Shown here piece after piece: positions 35,015 through 44,697 of a stretch of 64,000 nucleotides of DNA. The translations under genes and the position numbers were made by a program. The DNA comes from Herminiimonas sp. (GTDB taxonomy: Bacteria > Pseudomonadota > Gammaproteobacteria > Burkholderiales > Burkholderiaceae_D). The DNA lies in assembly GCA_028292265.1 (NCBI GenBank), contig JAQGMR010000041.1, positions 1-64,000 on the forward strand, in the 5' to 3' direction. Each line of letters begins with the position of its first letter. Within the stretch, counting starts at the first letter, position 1. The notes beneath the pieces are model-generated. The model had not been told where the DNA came from and did no database searches. It worked only from the letters and a program-made list of their open reading frames with translations.

Positions 35015-37594
35015 TCAGTTCGCCCGGGCCTGTATCGGTTGCACCCCAGTGGCCCGGCCGCCCTTCCCCTCCTTGTCGCCCGGTCGCCAGCGTCGCAGCA
35101 GCAGGGCATTGCTGACCACGCTCACTGAGCTGAGCGCCATGGCGACGCCAGCTACCACGGGATTGAGCAGCCCAAAGGCGGCCAGCGGTATTCCCACCAG
35201 GTTGTAGATGAAAGCCCAGAACAGGTTTTGCCGGATCTTGTTGTAGGTCCGTCGCGAGATGTCGATCGCATCAGCCACAAGTTCCGGGTCGCCGCGCATC
35301 AGCGTGATACCTGCCGCCTGCATGGCGACGTCGGTGCCGGTGGACATTGCAATGCCCACATCGGCCGCCGCCAGCGCCGGTGCATCGTTGATGCCATCGC
35401 CGACCATGGCGACTCGCTTCTGAACACCCTTCTCATGCTTCCTCCCATCCGCGTTACCCGGCACGTTCCTGGGCACGCTTTCGGCAAGCTTCCCGGTCAC
35501 GTCCCTGGGCACGTTCTCGGCTACATTCACGCCGAGCTTCTGGTCGGCCCTCGGCTGACCGTTTCCGCCCGCCCTCAGGCTTGCCACGACCTGCGCCTTG
35601 TCAGCGGGAAGTATCTCGGCACGATAATCCGTAATGCCAACCGCCGCCGCAACGAGACGCGCGCTACCGACGTTGTCGCCGGTGAGCATGACAGAGCCAA
35701 TGCCCATTGCAGCCAGTCTCGTGACGGCAGCTTTTGCGGAAGGCTTCACGGTATCGCCGAAAGCCAGCAGGCCGGCCAGTTCCAGGCCTGATTTGCTGTT
35801 CAATGCCAGCCAGGACAAGGTGCGTCCGGCTTGCTCGTGAACGCTGGCGACCTGCTCGAGGATGCCGGATGAAATCCCCAGTTCTTGCATCAGCCGCGTG
35901 TTGCCTAGATATACGGTCACGCCGTCCACCTCCGCCTGCACGCCACGGCCCGGCAGTGCCTTGGCGCTGGTTGCTGGCGGCGGGCCGATGCCGCGCTCCA
36001 GGGCAGCCTTTTGCACCGCCCGGGCGAGTGGATGATCGCTGTATTGCTGGACTGCGCTCGCCAGTTCAAGTATTCGACGCTCTGGCTGTGATCCGCTTTC
36101 AATCGCGGTGACCGCGGGCTTCCCTTCGGTCAGCGTGCCAGTCTTGTCGAATGCCACTGTGGTGACCGCGTGCGCAATTTCCAAGGCTTCCGCGTCCTTG
36201 ATCAGGATGCCGTAGCGGGCCGCGGCCCCGGTCCCTGCCATGATAGAGGTTGGCGTTGCGAGGCCTAACGCGCATGGGCAGGCAATCACCTGCACCGCCA
36301 CGGCATTCAACAGCGCCTGCTGCCAGTCGCCGGTCACGAGGCCCCAGGCAAGCAGCGTGACAGCAGAAATCAGCAGCACGACTGGCACAAAGACTGCGCT
36401 GACCTGATCGACCAGACGCTGGATCGGCGCTTTCTTCGCCTGCGCGTCCTCTACCATCTTGATGATCTGCGAAAGCATGGTTGCGCCGCCAACCGCAGTG
36501 GCGACAATGACGAGCAATCCTTCCGCATTGACTGCGCCGCCGGTGACGGTGTCGCCGATTGCCTTTGCTACCGGAAGGCTTTCGCCGGTCAGGAGCGATT
36601 CATCAAGGTTACTCTCGCCTTCAATGATCCGGCCGTCGACCGGAACCCGCTCACCGGGCCGCACGACCACGATGTCATCGACGCACACCATAGCCAGCGG
36701 CACGGCGACTTCAACGCCGTGGCGGCGCACATTGGCGACGGTTGAACGCAGCGATTCAAGCGCGCGCAATGCGGCAACAGTCTGGAATTTGGCACGCGCC
36801 TCCAGCCATTTTCCCAACAGGACAAGCGTAATGACGAACGCGGAGGACTCAAAGTACAGATGCTCCGTGCCGCCGTGGCTGGCGAGCGCAAGCAGCAGGT
36901 AGACGGACAGTCCGTACGCCGCGCTGGTGCCGAGCGCAATCAGCAAATCCATGTTCCCGGAGCGCGCCATCAATGCGCTCCAGCCAGCCTTGTAGAAGCG
37001 GGCACCCAACCAAAATTGCACCGGCGTTGCCAGCATCCATTGCACCCAGCCGGGCAGCATCCAGTGAACGCCGAATGGCAGTCCCAGCATTGGCACTGCA
37101 AGCGGGAGACTTAGCGCGGCGGCGGCCGCAACGGGCCACCATGTCGGCATGCCACTTGCCGAGGCGGTGGCACCAGCGGACAAGTCGCTGGCCGGCGCCG
37201 CCTCGTAGCCCGCCTTGCGGACCGCCATCAGCAAGGATTCCATCGGAACGCCGAGAGACTGCACCTGCGCTTTTTCAGTTGCCAGGTTGACGGTTGCTTC
37301 AATCACGCCGGGAACCTTCTTCAGCGCCTTTTCCACCCGACTGACACATGAGGCGCAGGTCATGCCAGAAATGGAAAGCGAGATGGTTTCCGCCGGAACT
37401 TCGTAGCCGGCCTTTTTTACCGCGGCGGACAGGGCGTCAATGCGCAGGTTCGAATCGCCCTGGATATTTGCCTTTTCGGTCGCAAGGTTGACCGAGGCAC
37501 TGACGACGCCGGGTACCGCCTTCAATGCCTTTTCGACACGTGACACGCAGGAGGCGCAGGTCATGCCCTGGACGGGAAAACTGAGATCGGTCAT
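35015..37594 (-). CDS. copA: Copper-translocating P-type ATPase
   Basis: An 859-residue P1B-type ATPase. The start is the ATG at 37594, because it opens directly into the first metal-binding domain. Two HMA domains carry GMTCASC (10-16 and 77-83). Membrane helices begin near 152. The copper-transport motif [10 protein letters not shown] (439-448), the phosphorylated Asp in DKTGTLTEG (483-491), HP (521-522) and GDGINDAP (732-739) are all present. CPC places it among Cu(I) exporters. Unusual is an insertion of about 50 residues (676-725) just before GDGIND, built from two related units ([22 protein letters not shown]). The corresponding DNA at about 35455-35540 is repetitive. It is convergent with copZ. 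Confidence 0.95.
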   Translation of the reverse strand: MTDLSFPVQGMTCASCVSRVEKALKAVPGVVSASVNLATEKANIQGDSNLRIDALSAAVKKAGYEVPAETISLSISGMTCASCVSRVEKALKKVPGVIEATVNLATEKAQVQSLGVPMESLLMAVRKAGYEAAPASDLSAGATASASGMPTWWPVAAAAALSLPLAVPMLGLPFGVHWMLPGWVQWMLATPVQFWLGARFYKAGWSALMARSGNMDLLIALGTSAAYGLSVYLLLALASHGGTEHLYFESSAFVITLVLLGKWLEARAKFQTVAALRALESLRSTVANVRRHGVEVAVPLAMVCVDDIVVVRPGERVPVDGRIIEGESNLDESLLTGESLPVAKAIGDTVTGGAVNAEGLLVIVATAVGGATMLSQIIKMVEDAQAKKAPIQRLVDQVSAVFVPVVLLISAVTLLAWGLVTGDWQQALLNAVAVQVIACPCALGLATPTSIMAGTGAAARYGILIKDAEALEIAHAVTTVAFDKTGTLTEGKPAVTAIESGSQPERRILELASAVQQYSDHPLARAVQKAALERGIGPPPATSAKALPGRGVQAEVDGVTVYLGNTRLMQELGISSGILEQVASVHEQAGRTLSWLALNSKSGLELAGLLAFGDTVKPSAKAAVTRLAAMGIGSVMLTGDNVGSARLVAAAVGITDYRAEILPADKAQVVASLRAGGNGQPRADQKLGVNVAENVPRDVTGKLAESVPRNVPGNADGRKHEKGVQKRVAMVGDGINDAPALAAADVGIAMSTGTDVAMQAAGITLMRGDPELVADAIDISRRTYNKIRQNLFWAFIYNLVGIPLAAFGLLNPVVAGVAMALSSVSVVSNALLLRRWRPGDKEGKGGRATGVQPIQARAN

Positions 37595-37883
37595 TGCGTT
37601 GCCAGAAGTTGCTGCGGTGTTCAACGTTGGTGCTCCAGAAAGGTATCCAGACCAAGATACACCAACCAGCGACAGCAGCAACGACGGCAGGAGGCCAGAG
37701 ATGGCTATGGGGCTTGCAAGGAATCCGGTTACTCATGCGCCAGGCGCCAGGCGCCAAGGACGGCATGGCATGGCAACAGCGCCAACGCGAAACGCCGCAG
37801 CGCATCCCGCAACACCGTACGCGCGTTCCCTGGAACTTCGTCGATTGGCCGCCTCGATAGCGGTCCCAATCAGTAGGACGGCT

Positions 37884-38795
37884 TCAGGCCAGCGACGCTT
37901 CTGCGGTGCCCGCACGCCGGTTCAGCATCGTCCGACACTTCGGAAAGTTGATGCAGCCCCAGAATGCACCCTTTGCAGAGGCGCGTGAAACCATCTTGAC
38001 GCCGCAGGAGGCGCAGGTCGGCGTTGCGTAATCGCCGGAGAACGCGCGCTCGAGCAAGTCCTTCTGCCGCGCCGCATCGAGCGCCTGCAGTTTCGCAACA
38101 AATGCCACGCCGCTAACAAGCTGAATCTGGTTCGTCGCAGCGAAAGCTGTCGCGTCATCGGTGTAGTTTGCGGTCGTGATAAATATGCCGCGTTTGACCT
38201 TTTCATGGGTCATCACGCCCAGCAGTTCGCGCACCAGCGCCACACCGACCGGTTTTTGCCACGCCTTGCACTGGACGATTGCGATGGGCGCAGTACGGTT
38301 CCCCGGCTTGAACAGCTTTATGTCGATTCCACCATCCGGGCCCGCAGCCAGCGTTTCGGCAGTCAGGCCGAAAGCGTCGTAATACCAGGCGCAAAGGTGC
38401 TCGAACCTTTTCCATTCGAGCGATTGAAGCGATTGCAGCGACCAGGTGCTGGGGTTTGAGGGAACGAAGAGCGTGGTGCCGCCCGCATTGGGCAGAAGAG
38501 GCTCAAGACGATGCTCCGGGGCAGACGAGGTTACGGCTTTGCCGGTTTTGTTGGAAGCGCGATGCGGCTGCCGCATCGCGCTTACCACGGCAAGCGCAGC
38601 GAAAAAAACGAGCGCCAGCCAAGCCAATGGCCGCATCGCAATGGCCAATGCAGCGAGGATCGGATTGCCCGAGAAAAAAAGCGGGAACAACCATCGGATT
38701 GCCGCGAATGCCGCGACACCCATTACGCCGCTCATCCACCACGGAAGCAGCACCAGAACGCTGGCCAAATCCTTATTCTTGCGACGACGTGCCAT
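37884..38795 (-). CDS. Membrane-anchored Mrr-like restriction endonuclease with zinc finger
   Basis: A 303-residue protein. The start is the ATG at 38795, preceded by GGAAGG. Two membrane segments lie near residues 15-37 and 42-68. The Mrr-type PD-(D/E)xK nuclease domain (about 110-230) has WKRFEHLCAWYYDAFG, the catalytic-type Asp in GPDGGIDIKLF, and the QxK motif in IVQCKAW. A topoisomerase-type zinc finger at the C-terminus shows CASCGVK and CINFPKC. This architecture recurs in proteobacteria and is usually annotated as a restriction endonuclease. Membrane anchoring is odd for a nuclease and may indicate action on incoming DNA. It is a single gene, followed at some distance by copA. Confidence 0.85.
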   Translation of the reverse strand: MARRRKNKDLASVLVLLPWWMSGVMGVAAFAAIRWLFPLFFSGNPILAALAIAMRPLAWLALVFFAALAVVSAMRQPHRASNKTGKAVTSSAPEHRLEPLLPNAGGTTLFVPSNPSTWSLQSLQSLEWKRFEHLCAWYYDAFGLTAETLAAGPDGGIDIKLFKPGNRTAPIAIVQCKAWQKPVGVALVRELLGVMTHEKVKRGIFITTANYTDDATAFAATNQIQLVSGVAFVAKLQALDAARQKDLLERAFSGDYATPTCASCGVKMVSRASAKGAFWGCINFPKCRTMLNRRAGTAEASLA

Positions 38796-38849
38796 CCACC
38801 CTTCCCTCTGCATTTCCAGATCATGCGCCAGATAAAAGTCGGCTCCGAG

Positions 38850-39758
38850 TTACTGGCCGACCTTGTCACTCGGGAAGCGCATTGAGTCGCGCAGCAGATA
38901 GCTCATTGGCATGTTCAGGCTCGCGTTGTTGAAGGCAGGCTGTGGCGTCCTGAACCACTTGTCATACAGTTTCGTTAGCTCGCCAGAGGTCATCAATCGC
39001 GCCATTTCAGTGTCGATGACTGTCTTGAATGCAGGATCGTCCTTGCGAAACATGGAAGCGTAGGGTTCGGCGGAAAGCGGATCGCCGACGATCTGGAACG
39101 CGGCCGGGTCCTTGGCCTTGGCCCGCAAACCGTACAGGACAACGTCGCCCATGGGGAACGCCGCCACTTCGCCACGCTCCAGCATGCGGAAGGACTCCAT
39201 GTGGTCGCGGCCGTCGACGATGGTCATGTTCAGTCCAGTCGTTTCATTGCGGTCCTTGACTACCTTGTACTGGACCGCGCCCTTGGTGATAACCACTTTC
39301 TTGCCGCGCAAATCGTTCCAGTTCTTGATGTTGGAATCGGTCTTGACCAGCATCTTTGCCGCCGCCACGAAATGCGGGATGGTAAAGGCGACTTGCTTGC
39401 GGCGGTCCGGCGTGTTGGTTGTGGTGCCGCATTCTATGTCGGCCTTGCCGTCGACGATCGCGGGAATGCGGTTTGAGGAATTAACCGGAAGGTAGACCAC
39501 TTCCAGGGACGGCAGCTTGAGTTCTTTCTGGACCGCGTCGACAAACTTTTGGCACAGTTCCACTGCGTAACCGACTGGCTTTTTGCTGTTGTCGTCGATA
39601 AAGGAAAATGGCACCGAGCCTTCCTGGTAGCCCACCACGATAGTTTTCGTGCTGCGAATTTTCGAAAGCGTGTCGGCATGGACGCCGGACGTCGCAAGCA
39701 GGCAGGATGCCGTCAAAAAAATAGCCGCGCCCGCGGAAGTTGTTGAAAGCCGAACCAT
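38850..39758 (-). CDS. Amino-acid ABC transporter substrate-binding protein
   Basis: A 302-residue family-3 solute-binding protein of the glutamate/aspartate (GltI) type. It has a signal peptide (residues 1-28, ending GVHA), then TLSKIRSTKTIVVGYQEGS, PVGYAVELCQKF, the family signature with DGKADIECGTTTNT, and IPHFVAAAKMLV. It is periplasmic and binds an acidic or polar amino acid. No permease or ATPase genes are adjacent, so it may serve a transporter encoded elsewhere. Confidence 0.9.
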   Translation of the reverse strand: MVRLSTTSAGAAIFLTASCLLATSGVHADTLSKIRSTKTIVVGYQEGSVPFSFIDDNSKKPVGYAVELCQKFVDAVQKELKLPSLEVVYLPVNSSNRIPAIVDGKADIECGTTTNTPDRRKQVAFTIPHFVAAAKMLVKTDSNIKNWNDLRGKKVVITKGAVQYKVVKDRNETTGLNMTIVDGRDHMESFRMLERGEVAAFPMGDVVLYGLRAKAKDPAAFQIVGDPLSAEPYASMFRKDDPAFKTVIDTEMARLMTSGELTKLYDKWFRTPQPAFNNASLNMPMSYLLRDSMRFPSDKVGQ

Positions 39759-39904
39759 CTACTGCCTCCCAGTTTTTGCTCTTTTTCGGTCGGTAATCGG
39801 ATTACTTCAAATTTATGGTATCACTTTCCCTAAAGAAATAAAGTGCCGCGCACGCGACTTCGTGCAAAGCGTAGGGCGCCCACAACGAATCACGCCCGGA
39901 TCGC

Positions 39905-39946
39905 CAAAAACGGAAGGGCCGGCAAGGATTTGCATCCTTCTGGCCC
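39905..39946 (-). terminator. Intrinsic terminator after the esterase gene
   Basis: On the minus strand the stem GGGCC...AAGGAT / ATCCTT...GGCCC (39916-39946) is followed by TCCGTTTTT. It lies about 60 bases after the stop codon at 40007. Confidence 0.55.
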
Positions 39947-40006
39947 TGTGGAACTATCTTGCTAGTCGTCTGAGAACTCGCGCGTCAGGGGCTGACCGAG
40001 TCAGGG

Positions 40007-41236
40007 TTAAGCAGCATTCCGACGCGGATGAGAAAGAAAAAACCGCAGCATTTCACGTGAAGCATCCGGTCCCCGTGGATCGGTATACGACCCTGCTCGC
40101 GCGCCGCCGGACCAGGCGTGTCCGGCGCCATGCACAACCCAGTGTTCCGCGAATGGCGCTTCTTCAGCACCGTAGTGAACAGTCTGCGTGTACGCCCTTC
40201 CCTTCGCCGACGTACCCTTGCTTATCTCTGGGGCGCGTGCCGAAGCTCCCTTGTCCGCGCCTTGCAGGCTTTGCGCGAGGGCGCCAACCCCGTTGTCGGG
40301 ATGGACGGTGGTATCGCGGTCGCCATGAAACACTATCGCCGGGACCGGCCGAGAATATGCACGAGCGCGGGGGGACTTGCTGCCCTGCTTCATCGCTCCG
40401 AAAGCGGATGGCACGTCATGCGCCGACCCGACGGGAAGCCCGGAGTGGATGCCAACAGCGGCATACAAATCGGGATACGCGGCGGCGACAATCGCGGCCA
40501 TCGCACCGCCAGCAGAGAGGCCAGCCACATAGACCCGCTCCGGATCAATCTTATAGTCACGCATCGCCTGACGCGTGATGTCCGCGATCATCGACGGCTC
40601 GCCCTTGTCACGCTTCTGGTCTATGTCGTTAAACCAGTTCCAGCAGTTGGAGCCGTTGGCTTTTCGAGTCTGTTCCGGATAAAGCACGATGCAGGTATTT
40701 TCCTCCGCGATGCGGTTCATGTTTGTGCCGGCGGCGAAGTCGTCCGGGTTCTGTTTGCAGCCATGCAGCATCACAATCAGCGGCACTGGTTCGCCACGGT
40801 AGCCACTCGGTACATACACCTTGTAAGCGCGGGTCCCGGCCTGGTTCGTCATGGACGCCGACAGATACTTTCCCGGCGTGGCAGCGGCGTCTGGCGTCGG
40901 CTCGATATCGACTTCCTCAACGGTTTGCGCTGCGCTTCGACCGAACTTTGTTGCCCGGCGTAGGCGGTCGAGCAGGGACCGGGGTCCTGCGGACGGCTTT
41001 TCCTCGGTTGCCGCCGTGGGACGCGGAGTTGAAGCAGCGGGCACTGCATTTATGTCGACCAACGTCGGCCGGCTGGCAGCGTTCGGTCGCGAAGCCTCTA
41101 CACCAGTATGCCCGGCGGTTTCGGACCCGCCCTGCAGCGCGCGCTGGATTGCCTCAGTGGCCGCTGCCGGACCGGAGGTCCGTAGCAGCTCGGTAGCTTC
41201 CTGCATCTTTGAAAGAAAATCGTCATTCAATTTCAT
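40007..41236 (-). CDS. PHB-depolymerase-type esterase
   Basis: A 409-residue alpha/beta hydrolase of the extracellular short-chain PHA depolymerase (type 1 catalytic domain) / LpqC family. No clear signal peptide is present. The first ~130 residues are low-complexity and Ala/Thr/Pro-rich, starting MKLNDDFLSKMQEATELLR. The catalytic domain shows LIVMLHGCKQNPDDF (oxyanion region), the nucleophile in AGLSAGGAMA, the acid in FHGDRDTTVHP and the His in GAGHAWSGG. The lack of a signal peptide suggests intracellular action on oligomers or other esters. It is the second gene after a CopG-type regulator (18-base gap), a pairing I recall from other Burkholderiales. Confidence 0.9.
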   Translation of the reverse strand: MKLNDDFLSKMQEATELLRTSGPAAATEAIQRALQGGSETAGHTGVEASRPNAASRPTLVDINAVPAASTPRPTAATEEKPSAGPRSLLDRLRRATKFGRSAAQTVEEVDIEPTPDAAATPGKYLSASMTNQAGTRAYKVYVPSGYRGEPVPLIVMLHGCKQNPDDFAAGTNMNRIAEENTCIVLYPEQTRKANGSNCWNWFNDIDQKRDKGEPSMIADITRQAMRDYKIDPERVYVAGLSAGGAMAAIVAAAYPDLYAAVGIHSGLPVGSAHDVPSAFGAMKQGSKSPRARAYSRPVPAIVFHGDRDTTVHPDNGVGALAQSLQGADKGASARAPEISKGTSAKGRAYTQTVHYGAEEAPFAEHWVVHGAGHAWSGGARAGSYTDPRGPDASREMLRFFLSHPRRNAA

Positions 41237-41254
41237 GAATTACCTCACTTGTGT

Positions 41255-41668
41255 TTATCGGATCCGTCCGGCCAAGGCGGCCTTGACGGCGGGACTTGCA
41301 TGAAGCGTTCCCAATACGGTGACCGAATCGATGGTTGCCGCGGCCAACTCCGGCGGTACATCGAGGCCAATACTGGCCAGGCCCAGCACCTGGATTTGCA
41401 ATGTCTGTCCGGCCTGCTGAACCAACTCCAGGTCGGCCCGCGAAAAGTGTTGAAGTCCCAGAACAAGGCTCTTGCGAGATACCGTTTGCCGAATCACGTC
41501 GGCGTGCAGCGTGATCTGGTTGCGGATGGCTGTGCGAATCAGATCCGTGCGGTTTGAATAGAAACCTTCCTGCACTAGCAGATCGATTTGTCCAAGATCT
41601 ACTGGCCCAAGATTGATCGTGATCTTTTCGGAATCAGCTAGCCTCGGTTTTACTTCCTGTTCTTTCAC
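41255..41668 (-). CDS. CopG/ribbon-helix-helix-type regulator
   Basis: A 137-residue protein. The start is a GTG at 41668, with a strong AGGAGAAGAC directly upstream; the longer frame extends without a ribosome-binding site. The N-terminal ribbon-helix-helix shows KITINLGPVDLGQIDLLVQEG, FYSNRTDLIRTAIRNQI (split here) within residues 15-55. The rest is a helical region containing QHFSRADLELVQQAGQ. RHH proteins bind DNA as dimers and often repress their own operon. It immediately precedes the PHB-depolymerase-type esterase and probably controls it. Confidence 0.85.
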   Translation of the reverse strand: MKEQEVKPRLADSEKITINLGPVDLGQIDLLVQEGFYSNRTDLIRTAIRNQITLHADVIRQTVSRKSLVLGLQHFSRADLELVQQAGQTLQIQVLGLASIGLDVPPELAAATIDSVTVLGTLHASPAVKAALAGRIR

Positions 41669-41966
41669 GTCTTCTCCTGAGCCTCTTGGCCACTTTGCGG
41701 CATTTCCATCCATCCGCCATCCGGCTGCCATCTGGTTGGATGGTGTATGCCTACAGGTTACGCTGCGCCGCACAAAAGTCAAGGGGCGATTTGCATGAAA
41801 CCGCTAAACAAGTCTGGGGTAACCGGAAACGCGACGCATGGCATGAAGCCACGGTTTCTGAAAGGAAAAGTGCGGGAATTTGCAAAGGCTGTGAAAGGCC
41901 GGCAACCGCGACAAGGAAGGTCCCGGCTCCCGACCGTCGGCATGTTTCCAGGCCGACCGTGAGCCG

Positions 41967-42464
41967 TCAGGGGCTTGCGTCGGACGCCGACTGCGCGCCG
42001 TCGCCGGCGTAGCCACCATGACGCAGCCGCCGCTCCGCTTCCCGCTGGTCAACGATGGCGACGGTCATCATGGAAAGTTCGGCGGTAAGCAATTTCAGAA
42101 TGTCGTCCGAACTGACAATGGCAAGCAGCGTGCCATCCGCGCGGATCACGGGCAAGCGGCGAATAGTGGCGGTGCGCATGCGCCGCAGCGCTTCCACGAT
42201 GCCTTCGTTTTCGAACACCGTAATTACCGGTGTGCTCATGATGTCCCCGGCAGTAAAGACTGGGACATCAAGATCAAGGGCAACGGTCTCAAGCACGATG
42301 TCACGATCAGTAATGATCCCTACCGGCACCTGCTCCCGCTCTCGGCCCGAGACAACGACGACAGCGCCAACATGGTTCCTCCGCATCAGTTCAGCCACTT
42401 GCGGCACAGACGCCTCCGTACCGCATGTCACGACCGACGTGCTGCAACATTCGTTAATAGGCAT
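41967..42464 (-). CDS. CBS-pair domain protein
   Basis: A 165-residue cytosolic protein consisting of two CBS motifs: residues 8-63 (ASVPQVAELMRRNHVGAVVVV, then GIITDRDIV) and 73-128 (MSTPVITVFENEGIVEALRRM, then RRLPVIRADGTLLAIVSSDDIL). A helical tail follows. CBS pairs bind adenosine nucleotides and act as energy or redox sensors. It is a single gene near universal-stress and channel genes, suggesting a stress-related cluster. No effector domain is fused. Confidence 0.9.
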   Translation of the reverse strand: MPINECCSTSVVTCGTEASVPQVAELMRRNHVGAVVVVSGREREQVPVGIITDRDIVLETVALDLDVPVFTAGDIMSTPVITVFENEGIVEALRRMRTATIRRLPVIRADGTLLAIVSSDDILKLLTAELSMMTVAIVDQREAERRLRHGGYAGDGAQSASDASP

Positions 42465-42799
42465 GCTGATGCTCCTTCCTTGCGTGTCTTGCCTGACTGG
42501 TATTCCGTGACACCGGATGATTGAAAGTCGTGGCCAAGCCTGGGAAATTTCGACCGCTCATTCGCGATGCGGTTCAGCCAGCGGGTAATGGATCCCACAC
42601 GATTTCGACTGTGACAGGGCAACATCAGTGCATGGTGACAGCACTCTATAACCCATACCGAGCATCCGCTCGGGAGGCAGCGGTGTAGTCGCGCAGCGGT
42701 CCTAACGCATCCCAAGCTTGATGAGATCCGAATGGAAAGCGGTGACGCAGCAGTGAACCGGCCGCACAGTCGGGCACCATGCCACGCCTATGCGGCAGC
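42465..42799. other. Intergenic region upstream of the CBS gene
   Basis: No gene is supported. The stretch holds the presumed promoter of the CBS-pair gene and the tail side of the polymer-forming membrane protein. No clear hairpin, FNR box or repeat was seen. Confidence 0.35.
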
Positions 42800-43981
42800 T
42801 TATGGGCCTCCCGGCGCAGCCTGAGCCGGACCTACCTGCCACGCCGGCGCATCGCCGGTGCCTGAAGGTGGTGTGGCGCGATACCGGTCAAGGAGCCAGA
42901 GGGCCCAGCTTCCAACGCCGGCGGCCCACGCCATGAACAGCAGGAAGGTGCCAAGCACTGGAATCAGCGCAACGAGGCGCAGCAAAATGAGCGCCAGGGC
43001 TAAATACCCTAGCTGACGCCACCACCCCCCATTGTCCGGCTGCTTCATCGCAGCTGCCACGCGCCATCCGACCGCAAATGCGAGCGCAAGATAGCCAAGC
43101 ATCAGTATCACGGGATAGAGGGCAAGAAGCCCCAAGCCGATGGGCGCACCTACGACCGTGATGATGAAAATGATCGCCATGGGCGGCACCGCGCACAGCA
43201 AAACGAGACCGACCAGCAGGCTGCGAAGCGGCCGCTGCAACATCGCTTCTCGCGTACCCTGCACCGCCCCGGGGAAAACCATTGCCAGCAGCGCGCCGCT
43301 TACAAGCATGCTGAAAAACAGCACAGGGTGAAACCAGCCCGGTCCGCTGCTTCCCGATCGATCTGCTTTCGCGGCGGGCGGCGTTTCGTCGCGCCGAACC
43401 TGCCCGGTGACGCGCGCGAGCTGCTCCGCCGGCAACGCCTGGGGACTCGAATAGAACAAGTCTCCCCGCACGGTTGCGCCCGGCATCAATACAATTTCCT
43501 TCGCATAGAGGCGAACGTTGCCGGCAATGTCGCCTGATACCAGGATCTTTCTGGCATAGGCCTTCACGCTCTTGTGAAGGGTGCCGGCCAATACCAGCTC
43601 GTCAGCGGCTACCAGCAGCGGACCTGCGATGTCAGCAGTGCGCGCAATGCGAACGGTTCGACCGGCGACCAGCACTTCGCCGCCAACTTTTCCGGTGATG
43701 TCCACGCTCTTGCCAGCGACCCTGAGGTCTTGCCCGATGTCGGCATCAATCACGACCTCGTCACCCGCAATCGCCGCGTCTACACCAACCGCCTGATTGA
43801 CACTCACGCGCCGACCGGCCGCGAACAAATCAGCTCGCACGGGCGCCACGATGGCGACTTCATTCCCACTAATGTAAACGTTTGGCGAGTCGTCCGGCAC
43901 CAGCGCAGCAAAGGCACGTGGCGCTGCGACTTGCAGCACAAGAAAAGCGACGATAACGCCGCGTCGCACTACGCTTTTCAT
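42800..43981 (-). CDS. Polymer-forming (bactofilin-like) membrane protein
   Basis: A 393-residue protein. The start is the ATG at 43981, with AGGAGGG upstream. A signal peptide (residues 1-26, ending PRAFA) is followed by a long right-handed beta-helix-like repeat region (about 30-215) in which short strands such as DVFA-type units alternate: VRADLFAAGRRVSV, IGQDLRVAGKSVDI, VGGEVLVAGRTVRI, IAGPLLVAADELVL and IAGNVRLYAKEIVL. The spacing of about 18-20 residues per turn matches bactofilin/polymer-forming domains. Four to five membrane helices fill the C-terminal half (about 235-375). It probably lies in the inner membrane with the beta-helix outside. Expression may follow the nearby stress genes. 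Confidence 0.85.
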   Translation of the reverse strand: MKSVVRRGVIVAFLVLQVAAPRAFAALVPDDSPNVYISGNEVAIVAPVRADLFAAGRRVSVNQAVGVDAAIAGDEVVIDADIGQDLRVAGKSVDITGKVGGEVLVAGRTVRIARTADIAGPLLVAADELVLAGTLHKSVKAYARKILVSGDIAGNVRLYAKEIVLMPGATVRGDLFYSSPQALPAEQLARVTGQVRRDETPPAAKADRSGSSGPGWFHPVLFFSMLVSGALLAMVFPGAVQGTREAMLQRPLRSLLVGLVLLCAVPPMAIIFIITVVGAPIGLGLLALYPVILMLGYLALAFAVGWRVAAAMKQPDNGGWWRQLGYLALALILLRLVALIPVLGTFLLFMAWAAGVGSWALWLLDRYRATPPSGTGDAPAWQVGPAQAAPGGP

Positions 43982-44033
43982 GGCTCGTACCCTCCTGGTC
44001 GATGAATTAAGCGCCGCCTCTGCAGCGGGGTGG

Positions 44034-44069
44034 ACTTCGGCAACGGCGTCAACTTCGGCAACGGCGTAA
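44034..44069. repeat. 18-base tandem repeat
   Basis: Two nearly identical 18-base units (ACTTCGGCAACGGCGTCA and ACTTCGGCAACGGCGTAA, one difference) lie head to tail 53 bases upstream of the polymer-forming gene start. It is a whole-codon length, but no supported gene covers it. It could be a binding array or replication slippage. Confidence 0.6.
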
Positions 44070-44259
44070 CGCCTGCAACCGAGTCGCGTCCGCAATGGGT
44101 ACGCAGCAACCCATAACGTAGCGGTGGGCTGCCTAAGCTGCGCGAAGATGGAAGCGCCAGCGGCGTTCCGACCGCTGGCTTTCCCGCTAAGACCGTTGCA
44201 GTGACCACTGCGGCAGAACAACCGCGGCTGCAGTGCTTCCCCTTCAACCGCGTTGCCTC

Positions 44260-44697
44260 TTAGCGGAATACCATCACCGGCACGGTCGAATGCGCCAGCA
44301 CCTTTTGCGTCTCGCTGCCAAGCAGCAGCCGGTCGAGGCCGCGCCGCCCATGCGATGCCATGAAGACGATGTCGCAGCCATGCTGCTTCGCAGCCTTGAC
44401 GATTTCATCCGATGGATCGAAGGAAAGTGCTGTCATGGTTTGGCAAGGCACATCAGCGGCCAGAGCCAGGGCCGAAACCTTGTTGACATGGGCTTGCGCT
44501 GCTTCCTTCGCGCCTTTTTCATAGCCTGCAACATCCGGCATGAAGGCCGTTTCGCCGAGCGGGGAAAACGGATAAGGTTCTGCGACGGCCAGGCCGATAA
44601 TCTTGCCGCGCGTGAGCTTTGCGAATTCGACGGCCGCGACGATCGCCTTGTTCGCCAGTTCGGAGCCGTCCGTTGGCACGAGAATAGTTTTAAACAT
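44260..44697 (-). CDS. Universal stress protein, UspA family
   Basis: A 145-residue UspA-fold protein. The N-terminal strand FKTILVPTDGSELA and the ATP-binding signature GRRGLDRLLLGSET (G-2x-G-9x-G-S/T type) near residues 118-131 are intact, as is the final strand VPVMVFR. These proteins bind ATP and help survival under stress, often anaerobiosis. A perfect FNR/ANR box lies about 130 bases upstream. The gene is alone on the minus strand, close to a CBS protein and a potassium channel. Confidence 0.93.
   Translation of the reverse strand: MFKTILVPTDGSELANKAIVAAVEFAKLTRGKIIGLAVAEPYPFSPLGETAFMPDVAGYEKGAKEAAQAHVNKVSALALAADVPCQTMTALSFDPSDEIVKAAKQHGCDIVFMASHGRRGLDRLLLGSETQKVLAHSTVPVMVFR

Noticed and set aside
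41795-41962. Small basic plus-strand frame beginning MKPLNKSGVTGN
   Set aside because: AGGGG precedes the ATG, but the frame is short, rich in Lys/Arg/Pro and has no recognisable relatives. It could be real but is not supported.
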